From contig OX327697.1 in the NCBI GenBank assembly GCA_946807835.1, positions 7,207,001-7,271,000 on the forward strand: a stretch of DNA of 64,000 bases, read 5' to 3'. The stretch comes from Ailanthus altissimus. Lineage: Eukaryota > Streptophyta > Magnoliopsida > Sapindales > Simaroubaceae. The translations under genes were made by a program, and so were the position numbers. Below are positions 22,216 through 32,053 of this stretch, in pieces (the first letter of the stretch is position 1; each line of letters starts with the position of its first letter). The notes beneath the pieces are model-generated. The model did no database searches. It was given only the letters and a program-made list of their open reading frames with translations, and was not told the DNA's origin.

Positions 22216-23620
22216 GTCAATGTTCTAAACACGTTCAAGCGGTCAAACAATAACTCATATTCACAAAACTATAATCTTGGATGACGAAATCACCCGAATT
22301 TTAGTTGGAGGAATGACACTCAAGCACAGGCTTCACAACCACCTTTCTAACCACACCAAAACTTTCAAAATCATCAAGGTTATGCACCATATGTCCCACC
22401 TCCTAGGAAAAATCTTGAAGAAACCTTGCATACATTCATTGAAAAATAAGAGTCTGTTAATTCTCAAAATGCTCAAACATTTGCTGATTTGAAAGATACT
22501 CTTGCTAAATTTGCATCTGCACTGAACATTCATGAGAAAGGAAAATTTCCTTCTCAACCACAGCCAAACCCCAAAGGATAACATAACTCAAATGCATGTA
22601 GTTCAGGAAGCCAACACATCGATCAAGTTAAAGCAGTTATCATTCTTCGGAGTGGTAAAATTGTTGAAAAGGAAATTCCCGAACCTCATGAGAGTGATGA
22701 ATCAATCTCTAAGGGTAAGGAAAGTGTTGAACCTACATCTAATGAAGAAAACACCAAACCCTTACCTCCACCTCCATTTCCTCATGCATTACGTAATACT
22801 AAGAAGATGAATCACAATCCTGAAATTTTTGAAATCTTCAAACAGGTAAAAGTTAATATTCCTTTACTAGATGCTATTAAACAGGTTCCCTCTTATGCAA
22901 AATGTTTGAAAGATTTATGCACAGTAAAGCGAAAACTGAATGTGAAAAAGAAAGCATTTTTAGCTGAACAAGTAAGTGCCATTCTTCAGAACAATAATTC
23001 TTTGAAATATAAAGACCCTGATTGTCCTACAATTTCATGTATTATTAGAAGTCATAAAATTGAACAAGCCTTACTTGATCTTTGTGCTAGTGTGAATTTA
23101 TTACCGTATTCAGTTTATCAGCAGCTCAATCTCGGGGAGTTAAAATCAACATCTGTAACTCTTTTATTTACTGATAGATCAATAAAAGTACCAAGAGGGA
23201 CAATGGAAGATGTTTTAGTTCAAGTTGATAAATTTATATATACTATGAATTTTATTGTCTTGGACACAGAACCTGTCAAATGATGTAATCCGATACCTGT
23301 TATTTTAGGTCGTCTATTTTTAGCAACTTCTAACGCTTTGATTAATTGCAGAAATTGAGTAATGGAGCTTTCATTTGGAAACATGACACTTAAACTCAAT
23401 GTTTTCAATATGTGTAAGCAACCATATGAAGGGGAGGATGAAAGTGAAGAATGTGACATGATTGAAACGATTGTAGAGGATCATATTCAAAAAGGGAGTT
23501 CTACCGATCCCTTAGAAATGTGTTTAATAAATTCATTTGAGTCAAATATATAATTAGATTCTGAAATCTCTGATATATGTTCTTTACTTGATTGTGCACA
23601 GGTGATTGAAAATAAAGGAT
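22216..23620 (+). pseudogene. Gag-protease linker and protease region
   Basis: Degraded but ordered. NHPNFSWRN-type gag tail near 22290 (NPGW block mutated), AVIILRSGK near 22637, PPPPFPHALR near 22770, then a 158-codon open frame (22807-23280) with AIKQVPSYAKCLKDLC and LLDLCASVNLLPYSVYQQ. The latter is the place of the aspartic protease D-T/S-G motif, here DLCAS as in Athila elements. IPVILGRLFLATSNA follows a TGA at 23281-23283. At least four stops and several frame changes make it non-functional. Confidence 0.85.
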
Positions 23621-23640
23621 GAAAACTAAAGTTTGAAGAA

Positions 23641-24947
23641 TTGGGAGAAAATGAGGATAAACAAAACGAAATTTCAAAGTTAGAGTTAAAACCTTTGCCT
23701 GAAGGACTGAAATATGTATTTCTTGGAGAAAAACAAACTTACCCGGTGGTAATCTCTTCTACACTCACAAGTGAACAAGAAGGTAAATTGATTGAATTAT
23801 TGAAAATGCATAAAAATGTAATTGGGTGGACTTTAAAAGAGATAAATGGTATTAATCCTCTAATTTGCACACATAGAATACACCTAGAGGATAATGCCAA
23901 AACTTTCCAACAATCTCAAAGGAGATTAAATCCACATATGAAATAGGTAATGAGAGCTGAAGTTCTCAAATTACTTGAAGTAGGAATCATCTATCCTATC
24001 TCAGATAGTATGTGGGTAAGTCTTACTCAAGTAGTATCAAAACAATCTGGAATCACAGTCATTGAAAATGAAAAATGTGAGTTAATACCAACTCGAGTCT
24101 CATCTAGTTGGAGGATGTGCATAAATTATAGAAAGTTGAACTCGGCCACTAGAAAAGACCATTTTCCTTTACCATTCCTTGATCAAATTATAGAAAGAGT
24201 AGCAGGACATCCCTACTATTGCTTTCTAGATGGTTACTCTGACTATTATCAAATTCCCATAGCACTAGAGGACCAAGAAAAGACTACATTCACATGCCCT
24301 TTTAGAACCTTTGCTTTTAAAAGAATGCCCTTTGGACTTTGTAATGCCCCAGCAACATTTCAGAGATGTATGTTAAGCATTTTTAGTGACATGATTGAGC
24401 ATTATTTAGAAGTTTTTATGGATGATTTAACTGTGTTTGAAAATTCTTTTGATAATTGTCTTGAAAACTTAGAAAATATTTTAAAAAGATGTGAAGAAAA
24501 AGTCTTGTATTGAATTGGGAAAAATGTCATTACATGGTTACTTCTGGAATTATTTTAGGACATATAGTATCTTCTAAAGGAATTGAAGTGGATAAGGTAA
24601 AAGTCGAACTCATTACACATTTGCCTCCACCAAAAACAGTCAGAGAAGTTCGATCCTTTTTAGGACATGCTGAATTTTATAGGAGGTTCATAAAAAACTT
24701 TAGTGCTATATCTAAACCTCTTTGTAACCTCTTAGCAAAAGATGTATCATTTAAGTGGACTCAAGAGTGTCAAAATTCGTTTGAAAAATTAATTGGCCTC
24801 TTAACATCTGCTCCTATCATACAATCTCCTGACTGGTATTTACCTTTTGAGCTCATGTGTGATGCTAGTGACTACGTTGTTAGTGCTGTATTGGGACAAA
24901 GAAAGGAAGGTAGATCCTATGCATTTATTATGCAAGTAAAACTTTAA
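23641..24947 (+). pseudogene. Gypsy reverse transcriptase
   Basis: Begins with the pre-RT segment (HKNVIGWTLKEINGINP) and, after a TAG at 23944-23946, contains EVGIIYPISDS, MCINYRKLNSATRKDHFPLP, FLDGYSDYYQIPIA, FAFKRMPFGLCNAPATFQRC and the catalytic FMDDLTVF (Asp-Asp present). A frameshift at about 24510 moves the match to a second frame with LGHIVSSKGIEVDK, VRSFLGHAEFYRRFI and LMCDASDYVV, the entry to RNase H. Domain order and residues are intact apart from these breaks. Confidence 0.93.
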
Positions 24948-25315
24948 ACAGTGCACAAATGAATTACACAACAACTGAAAAAGAACTACTTGCTGTAATA
25001 TTTGCATTAGACAAATTTTGTTCTTACTTAATTGGTTCTTCAACTGTTGTATTTACTGACCATGCTGCTGTAAGGTACTTAATGTCAAAACAGGATGCAA
25101 AACCAAGGCTGATTCGATGGATTCTATTGCTTCAAAAATTTATTATCACTATAAAGGATAAGAAGGGAGCTGAGAATGTTGTTGCAGATCACTTATTAAG
25201 ACTCACACCAGATTCATCAACAGAAATAACACCTATTAATGATTCTTTTTCAGATGAATTTTTTTTTCTACTATTACAACGCATTGGTATGCTAATATTG
25301 TTAATTTTCTTGTAA
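24948..25315 (+). pseudogene. Gypsy RNase H
   Basis: After another one-base frame change near 24925 the match continues as [61 protein letters not shown] and [11 protein letters not shown], which are the RNase H and tether motifs of Athila-like pol. The catalytic Asp of CDASDY lies in the preceding frame and the Glu of EKELLAV here, so the domain is split across frames. Confidence 0.9.
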
Positions 25316-25320
25316 CAGGA

Positions 25321-26514
25321 GAAATGTCACCTCAATGGAATGCTCAAGACAAAAGAAAATTTTTAACTGAGGTGAGAAAGTTTTATTGGGATGATCCTTA
25401 TCTCTTCAAATATTGTCGTGATCAAATATTGTCGTGATCAAATATTTGAAAGATGCATACCCGACAATGAGGTAAATAAAGTTATTGAATTTTATCATTC
25501 TGAAGCATGTGGGGGATATTTCTCATCAAAGAAAACAGTTGCAAAAATCTTGCAGTGTGGATTTTATTAGCCCACTTTATTTAAAGATACACATGCATTT
25601 TGTATAACTTGTGAAAATTGTCAAAAGTTTGGATCAATTCCAAAATGAAACATGATGCCTTTGAACCCCATTCTTGTTATTGAAATCTTTGATTGTTGGG
25701 GGATAGATTTCATGGGACCATTTCCGTTATCATTTGGATTTACGTATATCTTAGTTGCAGTAGATTATGTCTCAAAATGGATTAAGGCTATTTCATGTCG
25801 AAATAATAACCATAAAACAGTCATGAAATTTTTTAAAGAAAATATCTTAAGTCGATTTGGAATCCCTCGAGCCATTATAAGTGATGGGGGTAAGCATTTT
25901 TGTAATAGACCATTGAAACATTAGTAAAAAAATATGGTATTACTCATAAAGTTGCCACCCCTTATCATCCTCAGACAAATGGACAAGTTGAATTAGCAAA
26001 TAGGGAGATAAAACAAATTTTAGAAAAAACTGTAAACCCAAATCGCAAAGATTGGTCTTTAAGACTAATTGATACACTGTGGGCTTATAGAACTGCTTTT
26101 AAAACTTCATTGGGTATATCTCCATATAGGATAGTTTATGAAAAACCTTGTCACTTACCTGTGGAACTTGAGCATAAAGCCTACTGTGCTATTAAAACTT
26201 TCAATGAATATTTTGATTCTGCTGGACACATATGTAAATTACAAATAAATGAACTTGAAGAATTGAGAAATAATGCATATGAGAATTCAAAAATTCATAA
26301 AGCTAAAATTAAAGCCTTTCATGATAAAAAAAATTCAGGGAAAATATTTGACACTGGTCAGAAGGTTTTGCTTTATAATTCTCGACTTCACATATTCCCT
26401 GGAAAATTAAGATCAAGATGGAGTGGCCCTTTTATTGTGAAACATGTGTACCCTTATGGAACAATTGACATTGAAAATCCTAGAAATGGGAATGTGTTTA
26501 AGGTAAATGGGTAA
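25321..26514 (+). pseudogene. Gypsy integrase
   Basis: Zinc-binding region (HSEACGGYFSSKKTV, CITCENCQK) with the second His of the usual HHCC set replaced by Tyr, then the catalytic core with Asp in WGIDFMGP, Asp in [10 protein letters not shown] and Glu in [12 protein letters not shown], all retained. It ends with [20 protein letters not shown] and GPFIVK. Breaks: a 16-bp tandem duplication (25411-25442) shifting the frame in front of the finger, stops at 25568-25570 and 25645-25647, and a frameshift near 25915. It ends at TAA 26512-26514. Confidence 0.92.
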
Positions 26515-26805
26515 AGACTCAAGCCGTTTCTAGAAAATTAAGCTTTTCATGAAGAATTTACGTTTCCGTCGGATCCTTGTTACGAGACCAATTAATCTTT
26601 ATTTTATATATTTATATATATTTATTCTTCTTCTAACATTTTTTTTTTACTTGCAGGTTAATTTAGTAGTTTTGTTAAAGTTTTGTTTTGCACCCCAATT
26701 AAGTGGCAGATAACGGTACTCCGTGATATTTCAAATCGGTTTTGTCAGTTTTTCATAATTACTGATATATTCTCTTCTTCCCCCTTTTCTAAAAAAAAAT
26801 AAAAA
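26515..26805 (+). other. Spacer between integrase and the 182-codon ORF
   Basis: Non-coding. It contains a T-rich tract followed by TACTTGCAG at 26650-26658, a good 3' splice-site match that could produce a spliced subgenomic RNA for the next ORF. No donor was identified. Confidence 0.4.
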
Positions 26806-27354
26806 ATGGATGACATTCTAAAAAATTTGAAAAAACGTTTTCCCTCATTGCCTCAAAATTCCTTGAAGAAAATTTACCAAGCAAGATGTGAAAGATTAAG
26901 GTTATTAATGATTATGAATATACTTGTTGATTTACGTTGGTTAATTGAAGCCAAAGTTAGATTGACAGGTGAATTTTCAGACTCATTAATTTTCTACATG
27001 CCTGGCTTAGGTAAAAGCTCTTTTTCAAAAAAACGAAGAGCAAAACGATTAAATGTTTGTTACAAGTGTGCACGCACGATTTGCAACACACATTGTCGCA
27101 CTTTAGGAATGGTGTCTGTAAATCGCGAAGATAAAATGAGATTCATTAAGGATAGCCTGAGTAAGGAGTCTTTAGATAATATCTTATCGACTCTTGAGAT
27201 GCATTCTAGTGGATATATGCATATTGCAATTCATGAATTATGGGACATATTCCTAAAAGAACATGAGTGGTACAGTCTCGGGAATCTGACTTTAAAAGAC
27301 TCTATTTGCCAATTTATAAGAAAATTGGATGGGAAGCCTATCTCTGACCCATAG
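26806..27354 (+). CDS. 182-codon ORF in the env-like position, function unknown
   Basis: Uninterrupted from ATG 26806 to TAG 27352-27354 in the same orientation as pol. No signal peptide or membrane segment is evident, so it does not look like an envelope protein. Visible features are a basic N-terminal third, a basic cluster KKRRAKR (residues 75-81, possible nuclear signal) and a Cys-rich motif CYKCARTICNTHC (Cys 85, 88, 93, 97), which could bind zinc. The C-terminal half (GYMHIAIHELWDIFLKEHEW) looks globular and helical. I recall broadly similar ORFs downstream of pol in Athila-like elements but cannot name a family. It is notable for being intact while gag-pol is ruined. Confidence 0.65.
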   Translation: MDDILKNLKKRFPSLPQNSLKKIYQARCERLRLLMIMNILVDLRWLIEAKVRLTGEFSDSLIFYMPGLGKSSFSKKRRAKRLNVCYKCARTICNTHCRTLGMVSVNREDKMRFIKDSLSKESLDNILSTLEMHSSGYMHIAIHELWDIFLKEHEWYSLGNLTLKDSICQFIRKLDGKPISDP

Positions 27355-27711
27355 AGGGTGTTTAAGCTGTTACTGGACGTAAAATCAGAGGAAGATGTGA
27401 GCCACAATCATAACTACTTGTATATATTTACTATAGCTATTATTTTTAAATGTTTCATTTCAAACTCAAACGTCTTTTCAATAATCAACCACCTATAATC
27501 CTTTTTGAAAATTTTGCATTTTAAGCTGACAACCCATGTGACTTTTCCAGCTAACAAATTAAAAATTGGTAAAAGGTGTTGAATCTTGTATTTCAAGCCA
27601 ATAGCTATGTGATTTAACTTTGCAATACCTTTTGGCTCTATAAATACATTGCCTTATTTCTGCATCTTTGTACAAACTCAAAATCATTCAAGAGAGAGGG
27701 TGAGTGTAATC
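27355..27711 (+). promoter_or_regulatory. Possible captured promoter and 5' UTR upstream of the LOG copy
   Basis: The 350 bp before the LOG start contains CCAAT at 27598-27602 and TATAAATA at 27639-27646. A start site about 30 bp farther on would give a 40-nt leader with a purine-rich AAGAGAGAGGGTGAG before ATG 27712. This arrangement resembles a plant core promoter. It is only motif evidence; AT-rich sequence yields such motifs by chance. Confidence 0.35.
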
Positions 27712-28365
27712 ATGGAAGGATCATCAACTCATAAATTCACAAATATTTATGTCTTTTGTGGATCTAGCCCTGGAAAAACTAGTGAGTTTATAGAAACAGC
27801 AGAAACCCTTGATAAGATGTTAGCTGAGCGCAATATTTATTTAGTATATGGGGGAGGTAGTCTTGGATTAATAGGACGTGTGGCAACCGCTGCACAAAAT
27901 AATGGCGGTCGAGTTTTGGGTATCATACCAAAAGCTCTAGCTGTTGGAGACATTGTAGGAAAAATAATTGGGGATGAGTTACAGGTATCATCAATGCATG
28001 AACGAATTTCTTTTATGCTTCGTAATACTGATGCCTTCATAGCTCTACCTGGAGGTTTCGGAACATTGGAGGAAATTTTTCAAATTGTCTCATGGGCACA
28101 ATTGCAAATCAATAAAAAACCAATTGGTTTGTTAAACGTTGATGGTTTTTATAATGGGTTGTTATCTTTTCTTGACTATGCGGTGGAAAAATAATTCATC
28201 TCATCTGCAGCACGATAGATCCTCATTTCTGTTTCAACTGTTGATCAGTTACTCGATGAACTACAAACTTTTACACCTCTATCTGATCCAACAATGAGTC
28301 AGATAGATTGGTATACTGATAACAGTGAAAAGAAACGCAAGATAGATTTGACGCTTCATCTGTAG
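27712..28365 (+). pseudogene. LOG-like: LOG-type cytokinin riboside 5'-monophosphate phosphoribohydrolase, intronless captured copy
   Basis: ATG 27712 opens 160 codons to TAA 28192-28194. The same frame then continues through FISSAAR, a TAG (28216-28218), and 48 more codons ending in KKRKIDLTLHL and TAG 28363-28365: about 217 codons, the usual LOG length. Signature residues: CGSSPGK near residue 16, VYGGGSLGLIG (45-55), MHER with the catalytic Arg at 98, and PGGFGTLEE (113-121), the lysine-decarboxylase-like fold motif. LOG enzymes cleave cytokinin nucleotides to active free bases and ribose 5-phosphate in the cytosol and nucleus. Plant LOG genes have several introns; this copy has none, implying reverse transcription of an mRNA. 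It sits between the element's post-pol ORF and its post-pol 3' motif, so it is internal cargo. If translated it would lose its last ~57 residues. An in-frame upstream ATG at 27649 exists but MEGSS at 27712 fits the family start. Confidence 0.93.
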
Positions 28366-29726
28366 CCTATCTATTTCTATGTATTTTTAAGATTTTTGTG
28401 TGGCTTATTTTATTTTGTTGCAGGTTTAATTTTTAATAAAAGATGTTTTAGGTGATATCTTCTATACTTTACTCTTTCTATATTTTGACATTGAGGAAAA
28501 TGTCTCAATTTGGTTGGGGAGGAAAATAGTTGATATTATTGTTATCACCTTGTTTACTAAAAAAAAAATTATTATTATCATGAATAGCGTGAGTAAAATG
28601 TTCATTTATGTATTCTTGAGACGCATTCTAGCTCTAGAATGGCAGAGTAAATAGTACATTATAAACTTTTGAAACACATTCTAATTGATTTATTTTTAAT
28701 ACATTTTATGTATAAATGTTTGTTGCTTAAGTTCTTGGTAACTCTTGCGTAAATAAATTTGCTTTGCTATCGATATATGATTTTAAAATTGTTTAGTTTA
28801 AATCACTTTTTCTATCTAGGTTACTAAAGAATAACTTCTGAAATTATTTCTTGAGAACAATATTAAGCTTTGTGGTAAGATGGATGATTCAATATATATA
28901 GCCAAAAGAATTTTCATGTTTAAGTATACATATTATTTTCTAAACTCACATATCTTTTGTGAGTGAGTGGAAAGGTTTGAGATAACGGCTTACGAACTTT
29001 CATTGATCTTTGAAATGGTTAATTTTTATTTGGAATGACATTATTTGGGATGAGAAATGATTTAGTTGCTTAGCTGAAGGATTAAAAAAAAAAATTTGGA
29101 AAAGTATTATGGTGATAAATTGCTCTTATTTTGTAACGATTCCTTATGTCTTTCAAAAAAGAAAAAGAAAAAAATGAGTAAAAAAAAAAAGAAAGAAAAG
29201 AAGTCAATTCAATTCAATAAAGTCTTCATTCAATTTTAGAAAACTAAAATCATTAGGAAGCAATCTTATTACCGAATTCTATATTCGTAAGATTCGCATT
29301 AAATAATTAAAGTCTTAAAGCTAGCATTTGACAATAATGGTTTGACTCTAAATATTTGATTTTTCTATCTTTGGATCAATGTTAGTTTGTCTGTCTGTCC
29401 TTAAATATAACTTTTTCTTGAGCGATTATCTGTTTTCCAACTCCATGAGTGAAATCCTAAGCCATTAAACAAGTTATTCACCTGTAAGGATATGGAGTTG
29501 AGGCTTTTACTTGAAAAAATTTTAAGGCTATATATGTTGTGGTTTGTGGTAAGAAGGCTTTGGCTTAATTCACACACACACAAAAATATTTTTAGAAGTT
29601 ATGATTGAATAACCTTTATAGCGATTGTGATCTTAAACTGACGTTTTGTTTGAAATACTTAGGTAGTATTCAAATTTTATTTATGCTCGAATTGTTAGGG
29701 ACTAGCAATAAGCCAGTTGGGGGTTG
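28366..29726 (+). other. 3' non-coding region of the LOG-carrying element
   Basis: Contains the lineage motif ACATTGAGGAAAATGTCTC with GGTTGGGGAGG (28490-28525), an A-rich patch (29145-29200), and at its end the purine tract AGTTGGGGGTTG (29715-29726) adjoining the 3' LTR. No coding region is recognisable in either strand. Confidence 0.7.
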
Positions 29727-31164
29727 TGATGAACACTTGAAATTACACATTTAATAAGAGTTTTACATGATTGTTTTGTATTACTAGTGTATTTAATTTT
29801 ATTAACTTAAGTATATTTACAATATTGTACTTAATTATCTTTTAACTATTTTGTGGTAGGTTCGGTAAAATAGGCATAACGTTCTACCTAAAAATCCAAT
29901 TGAGGTGATTCTTAATCCTGTGGAGATCTGACTCAATGGGATAATATATTGTATTTCATAAAGTATTGGAAATTTGAATGTTTAGAGGGTGAAAAATGGC
30001 CTAAAACAGAATTGATCTGCAGTACAGGCCTAGTTTGAACAGTCATCAGTATTTGGCTCATAACTATAGAAATAAGTATCTAATACATATGAGATCACTC
30101 AATTTGAAAAGATAAGAGACTTATCTACAACTTTGATGTTTTGAGTGACAGCTAATTCGGATCACATCAATTCTAAATTGGATAATCAAGTGGGTGCCCA
30201 AGTGATAATGAATGCAAATTATTTTGCCACCATTCTTGACTTTCATCAACCAAGTGGTTCCCTCCAAATTTGTCTCAATTTATCCATATTTTTTTATAAA
30301 TAGATGGCTTGTTTATATATAAAGAATGTAATTAGAAAGTTAGAATTTAGTTCAAAATACTTGTCCTTTGTATCCATTTCTTTGTAAATTTATTTCTCTT
30401 GTTTACTATTAAATCATGTTATTTCTTCTTCCATTTCTTTTCTTTTTCTTTAGTTTTATTATGTTCAAATAATTTTCTTTAAGCTAAGGTGAAAGGGTGA
30501 AGCTCTTGGTAAGGTAATAAGATATGTTTAATATTTATTCATGAATTTAATGCTTCATTTTTAAGTTATGCAAACTTATATATGATGTATTTATTTTGTT
30601 TGTAGAATTAATACCATTTCTTCTAAAGTGATGATTCTTGATTTATTATTGACAAACTTAATACTTGGCACAATAAATTCTTGAAACCATTTACAAGATT
30701 TGGTGTATATAACATTTCTTGTAAAGTGAGAGTCTTGATTTATTGTAGACAAATATAAATATTAGCATAATAAATACTTGAACCCATTTATAAGATTTGG
30801 TGTATAATAATTGAAATAAATAAATACTAATCAATATATAAATGATGATGAACTTTAATTGCTATATTTTTCGGTTGGAACCTCCTTTGTGTGAGGATTC
30901 CAATTGAGTTATAAAAAAATAAAAAGTTAAATATATTCTTACTTCTTATGCCAAGAGTGAATCCCCGTAACCTTAGCTTTTTATTTGAATTGGTTAATTG
31001 AAATAATATTTGCAAACATCTTATACTGCTTTAATTATCTTTAAAGTGTTTATAATTTATAATTTTAATTCTACTTCCCTGTGGATCGACCCCGTTTTCA
31101 TCGGGTTATTTATTACTTCGACAATCCTGCACTTGGGAATAACTCCTATATTCTGGACGTGTCA
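29727..31164 (+). repeat. 3' LTR of the LOG-carrying gypsy element
   Basis: 1438 bp, paired with 19647-21084 and followed by the TSD copy ATACG at 31165-31169. Confidence 0.96.
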
Positions 31165-31870
31165 ATACGCCTTATCTGTAAACTTATTAATTAATGCTCC
31201 TCCAGCAGCGGTATTTATAATAGTCCTTAAATACGCTACTAATTGATTATAGAATGTTTGAACCAACAACCATTTAGGTACTCCATGCTGAGGGCATTTC
31301 CTTTGTATGTCTTTGAATCTATCCCAAGCTTTATATAGTGATTCACCATCTAATTGTACAAAGGTTTTGATGTCATTTCTCATCTTTGTAGTCTTGGCAG
31401 GTGAAAATAATTTGGCGAGGAACTTTTGCACTAAGTCATCCCATGTCGATATGAATTTAGACAATAATGATATTAACCACATTTTTTCTTTAACCCTTAT
31501 GGAAAAAGGGAAAAGCCTTAATCTGATGGCGTCATTTAGAACTCCATTTTATTTAAAAGTGTCACAAATCTCTAAAAAGCTTATGATATACATGTTGGGA
31601 TCCTGTGGTGAGTCGCTAAATTGCACCGAATTCTTCAACATTTGAATTATCCTCGACTCAATCTCGAAGTTGTTTGCATTAACAGTTGGCCATCAAATAC
31701 TGGAGCGAATTCCCTCTGTGGTAGAAACTGCAGACTCTCTCAAAGTTTTATGTTCTTTTACAACAGTCTCATAAATAGGTTGTTGATGTGTGGTTCCATG
31801 TTTATGCATTGGTGTTGTTCACATCAAATTATGCAGAGTGTTCTTTCAATTTTAGGGTTGAAAGCAATCA
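31165..31870 (-). pseudogene. Athila-like gag N-terminal half (old element)
   Basis: On the minus strand: KTLRESAVSTTEGIRSSI, NANNFEIESRIIQMLKNSVQ, FLEICDTFK, NGVLNDAIRLRLFPFSIRVK, then a 106-codon open piece with WDDLVQKFLAKLFSPAKT, GESLYKAWDRFKDIQRKCPQ and FYNQL. This is the canonical gypsy capsid region. It is interrupted by at least three stops and ends exactly at the younger element's TSD; the next codons are found at 19641. Confidence 0.92.
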
Positions 31871-32029
31871 AATTAACACTCTTTATCCTTCCTATAAATT
31901 GTGAAAAAAAAATTTTTTTTATAAAAAAGTAAATGAAAGTAAAGACTAAAAGGAAAGAAAAAAAAAAGAATTTGAATTAAAAGTAAGCTAGATTGGTATT
32001 AATATTGATCTAAGAATAGATAGAAATAA

Positions 32030-32047
32030 TTTCTAGCAACGATGCTA
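32030..32047 (-). other. Decayed tRNA-Asp primer-binding site (old element)
   Basis: The minus strand reads TAGCATCGTTGCTAGAAA. All seven differences from the intact tRNA-Asp site are C-to-T or G-to-A transitions. It lies just inside an LTR end ATATCA. Confidence 0.75.
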
Positions 32048-32053
32048 GAAACT

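Larger units (their letters stand above)
19647..31164 (+). mobile_element. Athila-like Ty3/gypsy element carrying a LOG gene copy
   Basis: An 11,518-bp element with two 1438-bp LTRs, TG/CA ends, TSD ATACG (19642-19646 and 31165-31169), an Asp-tRNA primer site and a purine tract. Order: leader tandem repeats, gag (centre deleted), protease region, RT, RNase H, integrase, a 182-codon ORF, an intronless LOG-type cytokinin-activation gene, a long 3' non-coding region, 3' LTR. Protease before RT and integrase last define Ty3/gypsy, and the primer site and post-pol motif define the Athila-like lineage. LTRs differ at roughly 35 sites (2-3%), so insertion was recent. Gag-pol nevertheless has a large deletion, many stops and frameshifts, pointing to mobilisation in trans. 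Confidence 0.96.

Noticed and set aside
27649..27711. Upstream in-frame ATG extending the LOG protein by 21 residues
   Set aside because: The extension (MPYFCIFVQTQ...) matches no LOG N-terminus and overlaps the leader-like sequence; MEGSS at 27712 fits the family better.
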